NCBI GenBank assembly: GCA_037039685.1
Contig: JAWNGF010000012.1
Coordinates: 744,001 to 808,000, forward strand
Direction: 5' to 3'
Source of the DNA: Ceratobasidium sp. AG-K
Lineage: Eukaryota; Basidiomycota; Agaricomycetes; Cantharellales; Ceratobasidiaceae
Length of the DNA stretch: 64,000 bases
In this document: positions 1-11,887 of the stretch, piece after piece
Layout: every line of letters begins with the position of its first letter
Numbering within the stretch: position 1 is the first letter of the stretch
Program-made: the position numbers and the translations under genes
Notes under the pieces: generated by a model
What the model was told of the DNA's origin: nothing
The model's input: only the letters and a program-made list of their open reading frames with translations
Databases searched by the model: none

Positions 1-3000
1 ACTGGTCGTGCGCTGCGGCGTCTGTAGGACAAGATCGAGAACAAGAGCACGTCGTAGAAGCCGCAGGTTCTGTCTTGTTGATATTTCGATCAAGAATAAT
101 ATGGTTGGTGTACCCTTCGTTAGCTATGTCTTTGACTCTAATGAGGAGGAACTCGTGTTCTGCGGTTGATTGCACCTGTTTGCCGTACCAAGCAGAGTTG
201 ACGACAATGGACTCGACAAGCATAGTAGGGTCGCAGCGTTCTATTAACGAATAGTATAATTGCTCCGGTTTGAAGCTGTAATGGGGAGAACTAGTGCTGC
301 TGGTAGATTTACTGGCTCTGCTAGTCCTATTGGTCCTATTAGCCTTATTGGTTTTGTCTAAACCTGGGGGGAATATCTCTTTATGCCTGACTGTGTGCAT
401 CATTGTTGGTTCCCTAGTCGAAACCCCCGAGACCGTGACCAAAGAAGAGGTGGGTGGGCAGAAGGGGGTTGCAAGTTGGATCAGAACGTGTGGATGTAGG
501 GATCTCGCCGGATACGGGTCGTATGATTAGATATATTCACGAGTGAGGGACTTATTGTCGGGCCAAAGGACGCGGTGAGAGGGCATCCGTCTTGGTATGT
601 GGGTAAATAAATCTTTGACACCGCGGTACTGGCGCCAATTTTTGAGAGGCAGTCACGTATCTGAAACGGGTGAACAATCAATTGATAAGCTGGGGAACCA
701 GGCCCTTTACACGTTTTAGCTCAGATCGTGTTACTGCTTTCACCAGAACTAGGCGAAACGGCCCACTTGATGGCATTTGCCTGTACACTGATATTCTATT
801 GCACGTGTTTCCTGAAATTGGATCGGGCCAAGTATTGAAGAGCTAGCTCAGAACGCAGACGCGAGGCTAACGAGCTCATTTGTAGACCTCCCAAGTCTGC
901 GCACACACTTAAGTTCATACACAAACCAACTAGTCAGAGGCTTCAGTTGCATCCTTCGCGGAATCCCACCCGTTGAGTAACTGGTTGCTCAGGGACCACA
1001 GCGCAGGGAAACGAGACGGTTAAGGCCAGCGAAACTTGCCGTTCCGCGGCTTAGCCGTATCGCGTATATCGCTGTTATGACGTCAACTCACCCCTGACCG
1101 AAGCCAACCCTGCCCCGAGCCCAATCGGGCCTCGCAAAGCCATGCAAACAAACTGACCTTCTTTGAGGTTACGAAAACTCAAATATAACCCAGGTAGTGC
1201 AACCGCCAAAGATAGATTATACTTACGTAATTTTACTCTTGCAGCTTTGTGGTTATGGGATCCTACGGTCCCAGCACCTACAATCCAAGTGCACAAATCC
1301 ACCATCTATCTGCTCCGCACGCGCCATCCAGCGTCACCCGGCAGACATACACCTACCCAGAGTGATGAAGGCACTTAATTAGGGGGTCCCGTGGAAGTCT
1401 AGTAACGTGGTTGCTCGCGATGTGGCGTTCCCAGCCTGGGTAACGTAGATTAGTAGCTTTGGAAACTCAGTGCAGTCGTTACAAAAGTTAGCTCGTTCTA
1501 AGTAGCTAGGCGACACTTCCTGGAAGAGGCGGCAACGGTGGTACACCCGTCGCTGATAGTTGCCTCGCTCGCACACCATCTGTCGTCGGGCCCCCTTGCG
1601 ATGTGCGTCTCGACCGTGGCTGTGACGTCCGCGAATCTGATCTGGTCCGCGCTGGATTAGACGGCTCGGCCCGAGTCGCAGATCGGGTTGTTTCGTGGGA
1701 TACGCGCCTAGATCGAGGTGTCTCCTCGATTGCTTGGGTTTGGGACGGACGCCTGGATCGTCCAGCTTTGTCTGGTGACGTTGCATGGGAAGGGACGCGG
1801 GATCGTGGGTCTGTCCCCTGGACTGTCGCTCTAGACGCTTTTCTGGAGCGAGGCGCTGCAGTTTCTGGCTGTTGTATCCCTGTGATCGCCGCGACTGGTA
1901 CGATACCCTTCGGCAGGTCTTGGTCAAAGGGGATCCCTGGTCCTTTTTGATTTGGCCCAATGGCGGGAGTGACCTCGCCATTTTTCAAACACTACGGTAG
2001 CATTAGGTGAAATGAAGTGGGGGTTCATAGAGGGAACTTACACAACAGAGTCCTCCGCCGCCTCTTATCCTTTCCGCCTCGCGCTCTACGTCTATATTTG
2101 TTATGATCGGATCAGGATGGGGAATTGGCTGAGCTTTTCGAATGCCATGAGCTACCGGCTGGACCAGTCGTGTCGTCTGTGTTTGGGTTTCTCCGGCGGC
2201 CGCACCCAGCAAGTCACCTAGAAAGAAAAACGACCGAATCCGAGCCTCTGCCGCGATACGAATGCTGCGGATGCTGAGATGGAAGAGGAAACCACACATC
2301 CCCAACCATAAAAGCGTCACGCTTGAGGATGTCCATTTAGGTATGGATTCCCGGTCCTGTCAGTTCAACATGACGGTTAGTCGATGTATCTTACGATTAT
2401 TGAGGCGATACCTACAGGCCGAGGAGCCTGTCCATCGCAGGATATTTCTACATGATACTGTTTCGTAGGTGGGCGGACGTTGGAGAAGTGCGTTGGTAGG
2501 ATCGCCGCATTGGAGGCCCCTGACAACGGGGCATCTCCTATCGTTATACTCATCGTGGTAAAATGTATGTTGGTGGGGAGTCACATTGTAGTTGCCTGCC
2601 GAGCGAACATGACAGGTACCTGGCCGGGGCGCCAGCGGGTCTAACCCCGGTTAGAACGTGGAGTTGCGTTGAAAGACCCGGAGAAAATTAAATTTCCGCG
2701 GCTCCGCGCACCCTTGGCGTGGAAAACAGCTTCTTGAAGTGAGTGCCTGCTCAACAAGGGAAGTGGCTGAATTTGGCGTCCATTCGTGGTAAGGGCGCTA
2801 ATCCCATCACCGTTGGCCGTACTTACAGATCTGGGTCGGGGTTCCAACGAGCCCTCCCTCTCCAGCGAGCCAACTATCTTTGCTAGCGAGCTACTTATAC
2901 TTACCCGGGCCCCGATCCACGATCAATTAGACTTTGGTCTCGACTGTGACAGGAGCTTGATCGATTGTAGTTGACCTAATCCTATAGTGGTGTGGGTGAG

Positions 3001-4366
3001 GCAAAGGGGCATTGATCCCAACTGCAACCTTGTGCGCGCCAATCCGTTTTGCAATTATTCGTGCACCAATGACTAATCGTCCGGCATTACTTGCGGTTAC
3101 GCTCCCACCACGTGAAACACAGACCAATTCCTGCTGACATATGTCTCGTCAATTTCCATAAATGCACCACCCGATGATTTGCTCAGAGACAGTAAGCAAA
3201 CGAGATTTGGACGGGGGCGAACTAATACGGGGAGTGGATACGAAATGTCCAAATTAAAGGGATAGCCCTCGCTGCGCCTCCGTCGCCCGTCCTATCACCA
3301 ACCAGCCGTGAATCTCGCATGAACCAGCGGTGTGACCGGATAAATCCGTTCTCCATCAGTCCGGGCTTAGCCAGAAATGTAAAGGCGAGAGGAGCCAAGC
3401 TTCAAACATCAGTCTGCCAGCGATTATTCCGTCGAACATTGACCAGCGCGGTATACTGAAAGGCAATACGTTCTCCTGTCGCACTGTCCGGATGATAGGT
3501 CCCAGAGTGTGCCACAATGTCAGAGGAGGCTCGCCATCCTTGTGGTCGAGGTTCAGAGGGATGTTGGAGAGGTAACCGATGATACGACGTTGCCCTTAAA
3601 CCTGGGGATCTGGATGGTTTCAGGGCCTATTTCACTAGCCCTAGTTGATAGGGAAGGCAATTCTTTGAAATTCTCGCGGCTCGTGTCTTAACCTGGACTC
3701 GTAGCGCCAGATCCGGACTAGGCTACTAGCGCAACTTGTTGTGTCATTGACGTGTTACAGTATATGCAATACCGCAACAAATACTCGGTTAACCTAATAT
3801 GCCTCTGTTGCCCTCAAAGCTACAGCAGTCCGGGCCCATTACAATGCAGCGGCCAGGGGAAGCCAGGACAATGGCCAGAGGCATAACTTGTTCTTAACAA
3901 AATTTACGGGCGTCAAAATTCGCTCTTAGAGCCGGGCCTAGAGCTGCGCTTCGCATGTCAAGTAGATTGTAGATATCAATAGTCCCAGTATATAAGCTAT
4001 GTGTCCTGGTAACCCCGGGATTATATCGCACTCTACTATCGATATAATTTGGGAGAACGAGATGCGACTTATCGACCGCTCAAGCATAAAGCGGTGTTAC
4101 CGTTGGGGGAATTAGGATCCCGCCGAGCCATCAGGCGCAGGTATTGATAGGATCACCTCCGATAGCATGCATGTCGTAATAAATACACAACTCAACTGTT
4201 GAAATTGAGTAAACAACGGCAGTGAGCCTGAGCAATACTATATTGACTACCGACACACACGCCATATCCACTATTGTGCTCAGTGAAAACCGCAGTGCTA
4301 ATTGAGGCTCGTAAGGCCTCGTTTACGCAAATGAGCCCTTACTAACGTCAGCAAACCCCGAGAATA
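1..4366. other. Gene-poor stretch without a recognisable gene
   Basis: I see no long ORF, no recognisable protein motif, no tRNA and no LTR or TIR in this stretch. The reading frames are short, overlap on both strands and look like chance. The one exception is the weak Ser/Arg-rich frame at 1506-1990, listed separately. Base composition is balanced, unlike the AT-rich introns and repeats further on. It may be old intergenic or decayed repeat sequence. Confidence 0.5.
1506..1990 (-). CDS. Possible exon of a Ser/Arg/Pro-rich protein (weak)
   Basis: The minus strand is open for about 160 codons and codes for a low-complexity protein. It holds repeated PRSR-x-x-S units (PRSRKAS, PRSRVPS, PRSRRVS, PRSRRTS) and ends in a proline-rich PPLPPLPG tail before the stop. 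There is no in-frame ATG at the left end. A TAG just upstream could be part of a splice acceptor, so it would be a last exon if real. The repeats also leave the opposite strand open, so this may be a repeat-driven artefact. No function can be assigned. Confidence 0.25.
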
Positions 4367-4500
4367 TCGTGTGGTCTCGGGATCAACGGGAGGTGCCCGT
4401 CGGGCTCGTGGCGGCTCCTAAGCGCTCATGAGGAATCGCGAGCAATCACGAGCGCTTGGGAGCCCAACAAGCACCTTCCTTAAATCCCGAGACCCCACGA
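4367..4500. repeat. 134-bp hairpin (MITE-like palindrome)
   Basis: The left arm (4367-4430) pairs with the right arm (4447-4500) over most of its length. The outer arms share TCTCGGGAT / ATCCCGAGA and the inner arms share GGCTCCTAAGCGCTCATG (4413-4430) with its near-complement at 4447-4464 (16 of 18). The loop is about 16 bases. This is the structure of a small fold-back element or a strong cruciform. No target duplication is evident. Confidence 0.6.
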
Positions 4501-4985
4501 GACGAACGAGATTTTAGGCTTTTTGTAGAGGATCAGATATCTATGCAATTACGTTGGTCCACCCCCTACCTCCCTGACGTGTCGCCCCCGGACAGGCTTC
4601 TACCCAAGATTTATGAACCCACTTCCGAGATTCTCCTCTGCATCGATATCAATAAATTAGTTGACATCCCTCTTGCTGGGGAGGATTACGATGCTCCCCC
4701 AACTCAAAGCTCGATCGGCGCTTTGTTCATACCTTCCTGGTACCTTTTGGATATTACTAATTAAACATCCACATGCGATGCTTATGCACCTCCCATCCTC
4801 TGGGACGCCCGGGAACGCCGTGCACACTGGCTCGCCTTTAGCGGGAGTGACGACTGGCGTTGATTTGTTAACGGACCAAGGGCGATAGGATTCTCAGTCT
4901 CACCGTGAGCTCAATGACAGCAATTTGCTAATGCTAGATCTTTGTCAGCTGAGCACGAGGACGCAGCAATGCGGGAAACAAAAAG

Positions 4986-5502
4986 CTACAGTGATTAATG
5001 AGTCCTTGAATCACCCGATTTTGTTTGTCCTCCCTGGCTCGCAAATCCAACCAGATTGCAGTCAAAACAGGAACGATCAACCAATGTGACCTTGGAACGT
5101 TCAGACAGACGTACAAGTTAATTAAGTGAAGCTTGAGACGTAGGCAGTGGGTTGAAAGTTCAGCGTCCGAATCGTGACAATCGGTCCTTGAATCGGTAGG
5201 ATCATGTGTTGTGCAGTTCAGCCAATCAGAGGGTGGCAACGTAAGTAAAATGATCAAATCTCAGGTTCGCGGTCACACTCCTGATTTCACCAGTCGCAGA
5301 CGACTAAATCCGCGGTGAGTGAAGTTAGGGCGGCCGTAGGATGCCGTAAATAGTTTCACAGTGTGCGCCAATCCCGTTTACACATTTATTCATAAAACAG
5401 AGACATTTAGGCTGATAGTCAAGAACTTTTAGATGCGGTGATTCAAGGACTGATGGTGATTCAAGGACTGATGGTGATTCAAGGACTCATTGATTACTGT
5501 AG
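4986..5502. repeat. Inverted repeat with 30-bp arms around 457 bp
   Basis: The 30 bases at 4986-5015 are the reverse complement of 5473-5502 with two mismatches. The core is GAGTCCTTGAATCACC. A partial third copy of the core (GGTCCTTGAATCGG) lies near 5183. The right arm is embedded in a short tandem repeat (5440-5492). The region could be a fold-back MITE. Nothing coding is seen between the arms. Confidence 0.6.
5440..5492 (+). repeat. 18-bp tandem repeat, about three copies
   Basis: The unit TTCAAGGACTGATGGTGA is repeated with an 18-bp period. Two copies are complete and a third diverges into GGACTCATTGA. The unit shares its core with the arms of the surrounding inverted repeat, so it probably arose by slippage within that arm. 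Confidence 0.75.
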
Positions 5503-5606
5503 GATGTCCTCAGGCCGTCTCGTTATCGGAACCACTCTGGGGGAATCTTCCCACTTACAGAAGACCCTGACCCAGGCATTCGATATTGCAAGCGCACTAT
5601 GGAACA

Positions 5607-5721
5607 AACCTGCGGTCCACTGGCAAAGCCCTCGGGTTACCTGCGGATCCTGGACTCAGCGTCTGTGGAGCTAAGATCAAATCCAGACGTAACCTGCGGA
5701 TTTGCCAGTGAACCGCAGGTT
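5607..5721. repeat. 115-bp hairpin repeat
   Basis: The 21 bases at 5607-5627 (AACCTGCGGTCCACTGGCAA and one more) are the reverse complement of 5701-5721 with one mismatch. Inside, ACCTGCGGAT occurs twice more (about 5638 and 5692). It looks like a small palindromic repeat or MITE. No coding content. Confidence 0.6.
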
Positions 5722-6357
5722 GACGCTCTATCGTGGCGTCGTCCCTGAATAGGTTGCAGTATTGGTACCAATGAGGGGAAGTAGGAAACAGGAGGTCAAT
5801 GAGCTATTGGTTGACGACGAACATGGTGAGCTTGGATGCTAGCTCTTTTCTGGCGGATTGGCCAACTGTCACTTGCGGTAGTTGTTGTCCTTGGGGAACT
5901 CGTCCGGTTTTGTCAAGTTGAGTCGTGAAATTTCCCAGTCTCACCTTGCTAACCTTATTATAGGGATATATTAGAAGGACTTGAAGGCCAGGTTTCTTTC
6001 GATACTTGGAGTGAGGGCCGAGTAGATGTTTGCAGATCTTGGGCTTTGGTACGCATACACCTCACGGGGACCAAACAATTTGGATGGCTCTTTTGGATAT
6101 TCTCAGTCAATACAGCACGTATCACAGCTCTGAGTAATTGAATTCACATGTGAGCTGTTGCTTTCCCGATGGCGAATAAGAGCACCTCGTGCAACATCGA
6201 CAAACAGAGCATACAACTGCATTCCTAAGAATCATCAAATATAATACAAATTGTTTCCGGCGTTCCCGTATCGCTTTCGTCACATCGTAACCGATCTTTA
6301 AATACGACAGAATCGCTTTCATGGCGCTGTTGAAATTGTAAATCAGTTCCCTTATCT
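5722..6357. other. Downstream flank of the transporter gene
   Basis: No gene, repeat or RNA is seen here. The part nearest 6357 should contain the 3' UTR of the minus-strand transporter, but no clear polyadenylation signal can be chosen. Confidence 0.4.
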
Positions 6358-8462
6358 CTAGATACGACGGAGCCTCGACTCACCATGTTCGCTCTGAGTT
6401 ACAGATGGTTTCTCAGTGCTGCCCTCAGCATGATGTGTATGTGTGAGATGCTTCTCGTGCGGCTTCCAACCCTCCGACCTCCATGGTTTGATGCCAGCAC
6501 GGTACATTTCGTCGACCTCCTCCAGACTAAGTCCTTTGGTCTCTGGCACACAGAGCCAAACGTAGACGAAACCGAACGTGAGCATACCAAAGAAAATTAG
6601 CAGGATCAGGGGTCCGATGCTATTCAAGGAAAGGGTCAAAATTGGGGGAGAATAAAAGTAGCAGTGGGAGACCCACTCTTTGGCGATACGGGGTGCGAAG
6701 AACGATAGCAAGAAGTTCCAAAGCCAGTTTGTTGCGCTTCCCAGGGCGATGGACTTTGAACGCACGCGGAGGGGGAACGACTCGCCGAGGTACACCCATG
6801 GAACTGTCAGCCAGTGTTAGTTAATTCTTTGTTTGGCTGGTTGCTCTATGCCGAACTTACCAGGCCCCCAGAACATGGAAAACGAGAACACGTGCAAGAC
6901 AGCGAACGCGATGAGAGTATCTCCACCCGCGCGGTTACGTTTCGTGAGCTGATCAATGGGTGTACCTTCTGGTGCAAGCGTAAAGTGGCCGACAAGTCCA
7001 GCAATGAGGGAGCATGTCCCCTCGAGGAATGCACCAAGGAGGAGGGACTAAATTTATGTGTAAGGGTCGAGTAGGTGGCGAGTATAAAGTGAATACATAC
7101 GCGACGGCGACCCCAAGTTTCGATCAAATACAGGGCTGGGAATGTACCCACTAACGAGACTGCGCCAAGAATGATTTGGATAACGTAAGGGGAAAGAGCG
7201 GTGCCGGCGCTCTTGAAGAACGTATCGCCGTAGTAGTCTAGAATTCAAGTTGAGCGATCGAGTATGCCTTGTATGAGAAAGACTCACAGTAGAAGTTCTG
7301 GCCGTTGAGTTGCTGAATAAACTGGAGCATCATCCCGTTGCCGGTACGCATCCAAAGCTTGTTACGAGTGGAGAAACATTCAGCCCAAGTCGCTTTGCCA
7401 CCCTATAGCCAGCAAAATTTAATCAAGGTTTACCAATATAATCAATGTTCTCACCTGGTTCTCCTCGCGGATACCAATCTCAAGCTCCTCAATCACATCG
7501 TCAACAAACGGATCGTTTGGTGGGTATCCGTTGACAGCTGCAATGGCCTCGCGAGCTTCTTTTTCGCGCCCTTGACCAAGGAGATAACGTCTGGCGGGTC
7601 TTGTTAAGTGAAGCTGTCAACGGCACTACGACGCGTACTCACGGGCTCTCGGGCAAGAATAGAATACCGCCGCACAGGATCAATCCCCAGAGGAGCTGAA
7701 GACCGACAGGGACGCGCCACGATGCCGAGCCGGGAATTTTATGCGTCGCAAAATCAAGAATGTAGCTCAGGAAGATTCTAATTGCCATCAACTTGTAAGT
7801 CTCAGCGAGCCGTGGTTAATGAACTGGTACTTACCCTGCAATGATTTGGAGCTGGTAGAGCACAAGCAAGGCACCTCGAATTTTCTTAGGCGCAGTCTCG
7901 CCATTGTAGAGTGGAACAATGGCGGACATGGCACCGACACCCAATCCAGCAATAAAGCGGCTGCAAAGCAATCACGTCAGATAGACCTCAATCAAGTTGC
8001 ACACATAGTTACCCAATAGACATTTGTGCGATGCTCCTCTCGGTTCCAGTTTGAATGGCTACGCCGGCAGTAAAAATTGCACACCAAATGAAGATTGACC
8101 ATCGTCGTCCAAACCGGTCCGAGGAGAATGCCTGGCCGAGCGCACCCACAAAGGTTCTGGTGAAGCTGTTAGTCGGCACAGTGGAGCGGTTCAATGGGAA
8201 ACTGACCCTGCTGATAACAAACTCGTGATGATACTTTGTCTATGAGCGTCTAGCACCCATTCTCCGTTTGCATCCTGAGTACCAAAACGCTGAATGAAGT
8301 CTGGCATGATAAGACATCCTGAGATGACACCAATGTCGTACTAGAGAACTGGTTTAGTCTGGACGTCCAAGTGAGAAAGAAGTATGGGATACGAACGCCA
8401 AAGAGAAAGCCACCAAAGGCGACAAAGAAACAGAATATGATAGCTTTGTTGTTGGCCCCCAT
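6358..8462 (-). CDS. MFS sugar/H+ symporter, 11 exons
   Basis: A plasma-membrane sugar transporter of the major facilitator superfamily. Exons by splice sites and frame: 8462-8397, 8340-8207, 8156-8013, 7960-7835, 7777-7643, 7590-7455, 7402-7288, 7237-7101, 7047-6861, 6803-6677, 6619-6358. They total 1,569 nt (522 codons plus stop) with every junction in frame, a normal length for fungal hexose permeases. Start is ATG in context CCATCATGG. Visible landmarks are FGGFLFGYDIGVISG in TM1 (residues about 15-29), the DRFGRR loop (about 82), GRFIAGLGVG and PLYNGETAP (about 115-135), PESPRYL at about 201, QQLNGQNFYYYGDTFF in TM7, ETWGRRR (about 325), PWVYLGESFPLRVRS (about 394) and the C-terminal PETKG signature (about 461). 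The C-terminal tail is His/Glu-rich and cytosolic. The family carries hexoses, pentoses or quinate; the substrate cannot be read from sequence. No break is visible, so it is probably functional. Confidence 0.93.
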
Positions 8463-8587
8463 GATGGACAGCTTCGAACCAACTCAACCGCAGACGAGGA
8501 GAAGAAAGACCCGCGGGAGGAAGAGAGACGAAGACGAAGGCAAGAGGGGGCGGCATGAGGTTTCTTAAGTATTTCAGGATGCTCTAC

Positions 8588-8741
8588 CAAGACCGGTTCT
8601 ATGTCCGGCGGAAGTTGAGCATAGTTGTCCCACGGGGATAAATGGAAGTGATCTCACAGGTCAACGAAGCCCCGCGGGAAGAATAACCACATGTTGAACG
8701 AGGAAAGAATAGCTGCCTAATGGAGAACAAGACCGGTTCTA
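8588..8741 (-). promoter_or_regulatory. Duplicated 14-bp motif upstream of the transporter
   Basis: CAAGACCGGTTCTA occurs twice, at 8588-8601 and 8728-8741, 140 bp apart and 126-280 bp upstream of the transporter ATG. The centre (ACCGGT) is palindromic, as expected for a dimeric regulator site. GC-rich runs such as CCCCGCGGG near 8670 resemble carbon-repressor (CreA/Mig1-type) sites. A regulatory role is inference from position and repetition. Confidence 0.35.
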
Positions 8742-10150
8742 AAGGGGTTCTTCCCCCGTGGAGCCACGAGAGACGGGAATAGAAACGGGAATTCGCTAGG
8801 CGACGCCAACAACAAGAAGCGAAGCCCCATCAGGTGGCCCGGGGTTGCTGCTGACCTCATACCACGTGACCCCGCAGTGCATTTATAGGCCACAGGATTT
8901 CCATTTATACCCGGTATTGGCATCAAATCTAGTCATGACTTTAATGTCACAGTAGACGACTGATTGCCAGTTTAGGCAATAATAATTACTCTAGTAGTTT
9001 CCATCGGGAGTTGGCTCGTGCGGGGCTTGGCCCATCAGACTATATATATGCCGGACCCGCGTACGCCAGGCGGGACCGGCCGCTTCTTTATCTCTCCCAT
9101 GCCCTTGCCTCTGGCTAGTCGCTCTTTTATGGTTTCCTATGGTCTCACTACTTTACAAGCTAAGAGACGTTGTATACAATGCCGCATTTCAATCCAGAAA
9201 CAACAAAGAAACAGGTTGTATCTACATCAATGGAATGCCGGTGAAGCCGGCAGCGGACTAACTTTAATCCCCCCGTCTCTTCGGGAAGCTTTCACCGGGA
9301 GTATTTCCTTAGGAGGCTACCTGGCCGTAAGGGCTCACCATTCCTCTCGATTCTCTGAAGTTGTTGCCACGCCACTATACCCATGAGGCCGTACAGTCAA
9401 ACCCCTCTATTACGATAAAAAGAGATGCCGGACATTTAACCACCCTAGGTCCGCCATTGTATCGTAAGGGCACAGTTGTCTGAAGGGCCTTGTACCTACG
9501 AGATCTGAGAAAATAATTGACAGGCGGTGATTTGAGGGATAGAAGTCTGATTGAGAACAACTAGACGGATAAACCATCAGGCGGTCCCGCTTTTGGATAT
9601 GGCTAGCTAACACGAACAGTTGATAGGAAGTGAACCGTAGGGAGGTGTTTTTGCATACGGTCAGCAACTTGTTGGTCAGATGTCTCGAATAGAATGAGTA
9701 ATTTCTGGTCAGCGTTGAAGTAGAAAGACTATAAATGTGGTCCCAAATCAATCAAGTTCCACCACTTAGAAGCTAGACTCCCAGGCGGGAGTTAGTAGAA
9801 GTGTAGTGCGCCAAGATATATAGTTGGGGTCCTCCATCCTCAGATACCATTGGACGTCCAGACCACTAAAATATATCCAACCAGGTGCCATTCAACTTTA
9901 GCGGGTACTTGGCTAGATGCAAGTTCTCGAGTCCACTAAAGGCGGTGCTGACGCAACAGCTCGATGATCTCGGCCAAGGTAAGATCTGCTCTGAGTCGAG
10001 GCACGGATAACAAAGTATACTCAAGCGAATCAATAATCAGAATCTACATAAGTGGGAAAGAAGAAGCAGAGGCCAAATCTTGGCAAACTTATGTACACTC
10101 GGACTAATAAGATTGAACGAGCCAGGGGAGGTTACTGTAAATTTACCTGC
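8742..10150. other. Intergenic stretch between the transporter and the nested elements
   Basis: No gene is recognisable. A TATATATAT tract near 9041 precedes a GC-rich stretch, and 9018-9386 is open on the plus strand only from a GTG, without a recognisable protein. ACTCCCAGGCGGGAGT near 9778 is a small palindrome. The rest is AT-rich and without structure I can name. Confidence 0.4.
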
Positions 10151-10355
10151 TACAGTGGTTTACCAATCCTTGCACCACCAAACCTTTCGAGACTCGTAAA
10201 GTCGGAAGGGAGCTAGATTTTGTTACCAAATGTTTATGAATGTCTTATGGGGTGCATAAGAACGACATATAATATTTACAGACAAAAAGACATCGAATTA
10301 AGTTCGTAAAATAAGAAATAAAATACGAAGATAAAACGTGAGCCTACCACTCCTT

Positions 10356-10369
10356 GCACCAGCACGTGA
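10356..10369 (+). repeat. LINE-B target-site duplication, left copy
   Basis: GCACCAGCACGTGA, identical to 39940-39953. The left copy precedes the LINE-B 5' leader. The empty site would join TACCACTCCTT and the duplication to TATGGTCATC. Confidence 0.85.
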
Positions 10370-10400
10370 CGTGTCACGTGACGACGACTACCACCAGCTA

Positions 10401-11033
10401 CACCGCTGCCCCCTTGACACCTGGTTTCCAGCTTGAGTGGGGTCCAGCCGGTTTCCCGCGTGTGATCATTTCGGATTCCGGAGAAAGCGCGCATATCAGG
10501 ATTCCGACAAACCGGGCACCCAGCTGTTTTCCGGCTGGTAAAACCTGTGAGTGGAGCCGAAAAAATCGCATAAAACGGCACCACCGGTACGAATCGAACC
10601 GGGGCAGCGTTAGAGTAATGGTTGCGTCATCCTGAGCCAATAACCACTTGGCCAATTTTCCTTGAGATAAATACATCCGTTCATACCTATAGCCTTTGAG
10701 CCAAATATTTCTAGCGGCCAGTTTTCATACCCAAGGTATGTTCTACGTAATTATTCCAAGGGTTTCTAATACTCATCTCAGCTGCCTTCCACCACGCTGC
10801 TCAAATAACGTTGTTATCTATGCTGGATATCGCGAATGTGAACCGTGTGGCGGCTTTGCTCTTGAGTATTTGCTGTGCTAACCTCATTTGATATTATCAC
10901 CAACTTGATTCCAGCCTGATGACCCCCAAGCTGGAAACTAGAAGACCCTCAAGGAAAATTTCGGTCACGCGCCCGGTAGGAATCCGGAACAGCGCCTCTA
11001 CTCAGAAAAATGCGGGCAATTGGGGCAGCGGTG
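10401..11033. mobile_element. Element 1: 633-bp non-autonomous derivative of element 2
   Basis: It starts CACCGCTGCCCC and ends GGGGCAGCGGTG, with TA on both sides (10399-10400 and 11034-11035). Its first about 100 bp (GACACCTGG, CAGCTTGAGT, GCGCATATCAGGAT) resemble the first 110 bp of element 2 (11036-11145). Its last 50 bp (CGCCTCTACTC, TGCGGGCAAT) resemble the last 45 bp of element 2 (19500-19545). The middle holds a tRNA-like segment instead of genes. It is probably a deletion derivative mobilised by the element 2 machinery. Confidence 0.8.
10570..10665 (-). tRNA. tRNA-like / SINE-like segment, degenerate
   Basis: On the minus strand TGGCCAAGTGG fits the pol III A box and, about 50 bases later, GGTTCGATTC fits the B box. 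A short T run follows. The acceptor and T stems do not pair well, so I do not call a functional tRNA or an anticodon. It may be a tRNA pseudogene or SINE head captured by element 1. Confidence 0.35.
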
Positions 11034-11047
11034 TACACCGCTGCCCC
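11022..11047. repeat. Perfect 26-bp palindrome at the junction of elements 1 and 2
   Basis: The right TIR of element 1 (GGGGCAGCGGTG), the shared TA and the left TIR of element 2 (CACCGCTGCCCC) abut and form a perfect palindrome. Only one TA lies between the two elements, so one inserted exactly at the end of the other. Confidence 0.9.
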
Positions 11048-11887
11048 TCTGACACCTGGATTTAAGCTTGAGTAAGCACCCACCTGATCCGGTAGTAGAA
11101 AACGGCCGGTCTTTGGCTAAAGTGCGCATATCAGGGATATGGCAGGCGGCCCCAAGTCGCCGGGATGAGCACGGAGCTGTCATCAGTTTTCATCAGCATA
11201 AGTCATACGGCATTCGGATAACTGTACCACTCAGAACATCGGATGGCCGGTTGCTCCAAGCCCCGCATCGGAGTATTTATTTGGAACATATAGACAGCAA
11301 TCGGAAAGTCAGAAGCAGCCCAGGCTGTTTTCCGGCTGGGAGTGCAGTATGAACACCAACCAGGGAGCAAAAGTGGGAAACCAACTGTCATGCGACTTGT
11401 TTTACGGACTGGCGAACTGGCTGGTTTCCGTGGGACGCTGACTGAGAAATCCTAACGGGTTGCGCTGGTATGGAATCTAACTGTCTACGACACATTGGAA
11501 ACTGAGGTGCCATGGGGTCACTATCCAACTGTCTGCCCCCTGTTGACTACGAGAGCATTTCAAGCAGGTTCCAGCTCATAGCCCAGTTTAAATTTTCGCT
11601 CGATTAGGTGCGGGTCTGCCACCCGCAGCGTGGTGCGCATTTGTCGCATTTTGGGATGCTTATTATTATACATTCGCAGTAATAATGCAAAATTGATCGA
11701 ATTATATAGCGGAATACAACAAAATTACATAGGAATCCGCAGGCAGAAGAACGCATGGTGTTTATATGCGATTAGCCTCGGCGAGTCCGAGATGTCGAAG
11801 TAGATCCGGGACGAGCAAGAGGTGACGGAGAGCTATATGTTGAACGCTGTCTCCGATCCACTAATGTTCTAGCTACAACCAAAAATA

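Noticed and set aside
1379..1981. 200-codon minus-strand ORF overlapping the Ser/Arg frame
   Set aside because: It is a shadow frame over the same repeat; composition looks random.
9018..9386. 122-codon plus-strand ORF
   Set aside because: It opens only at a GTG, has no recognisable domain and lies in non-coding-looking sequence.
10984..11047. CRISPR-like or simple repeat
   Set aside because: The palindrome is fully explained by two abutting transposon ends sharing a TA.
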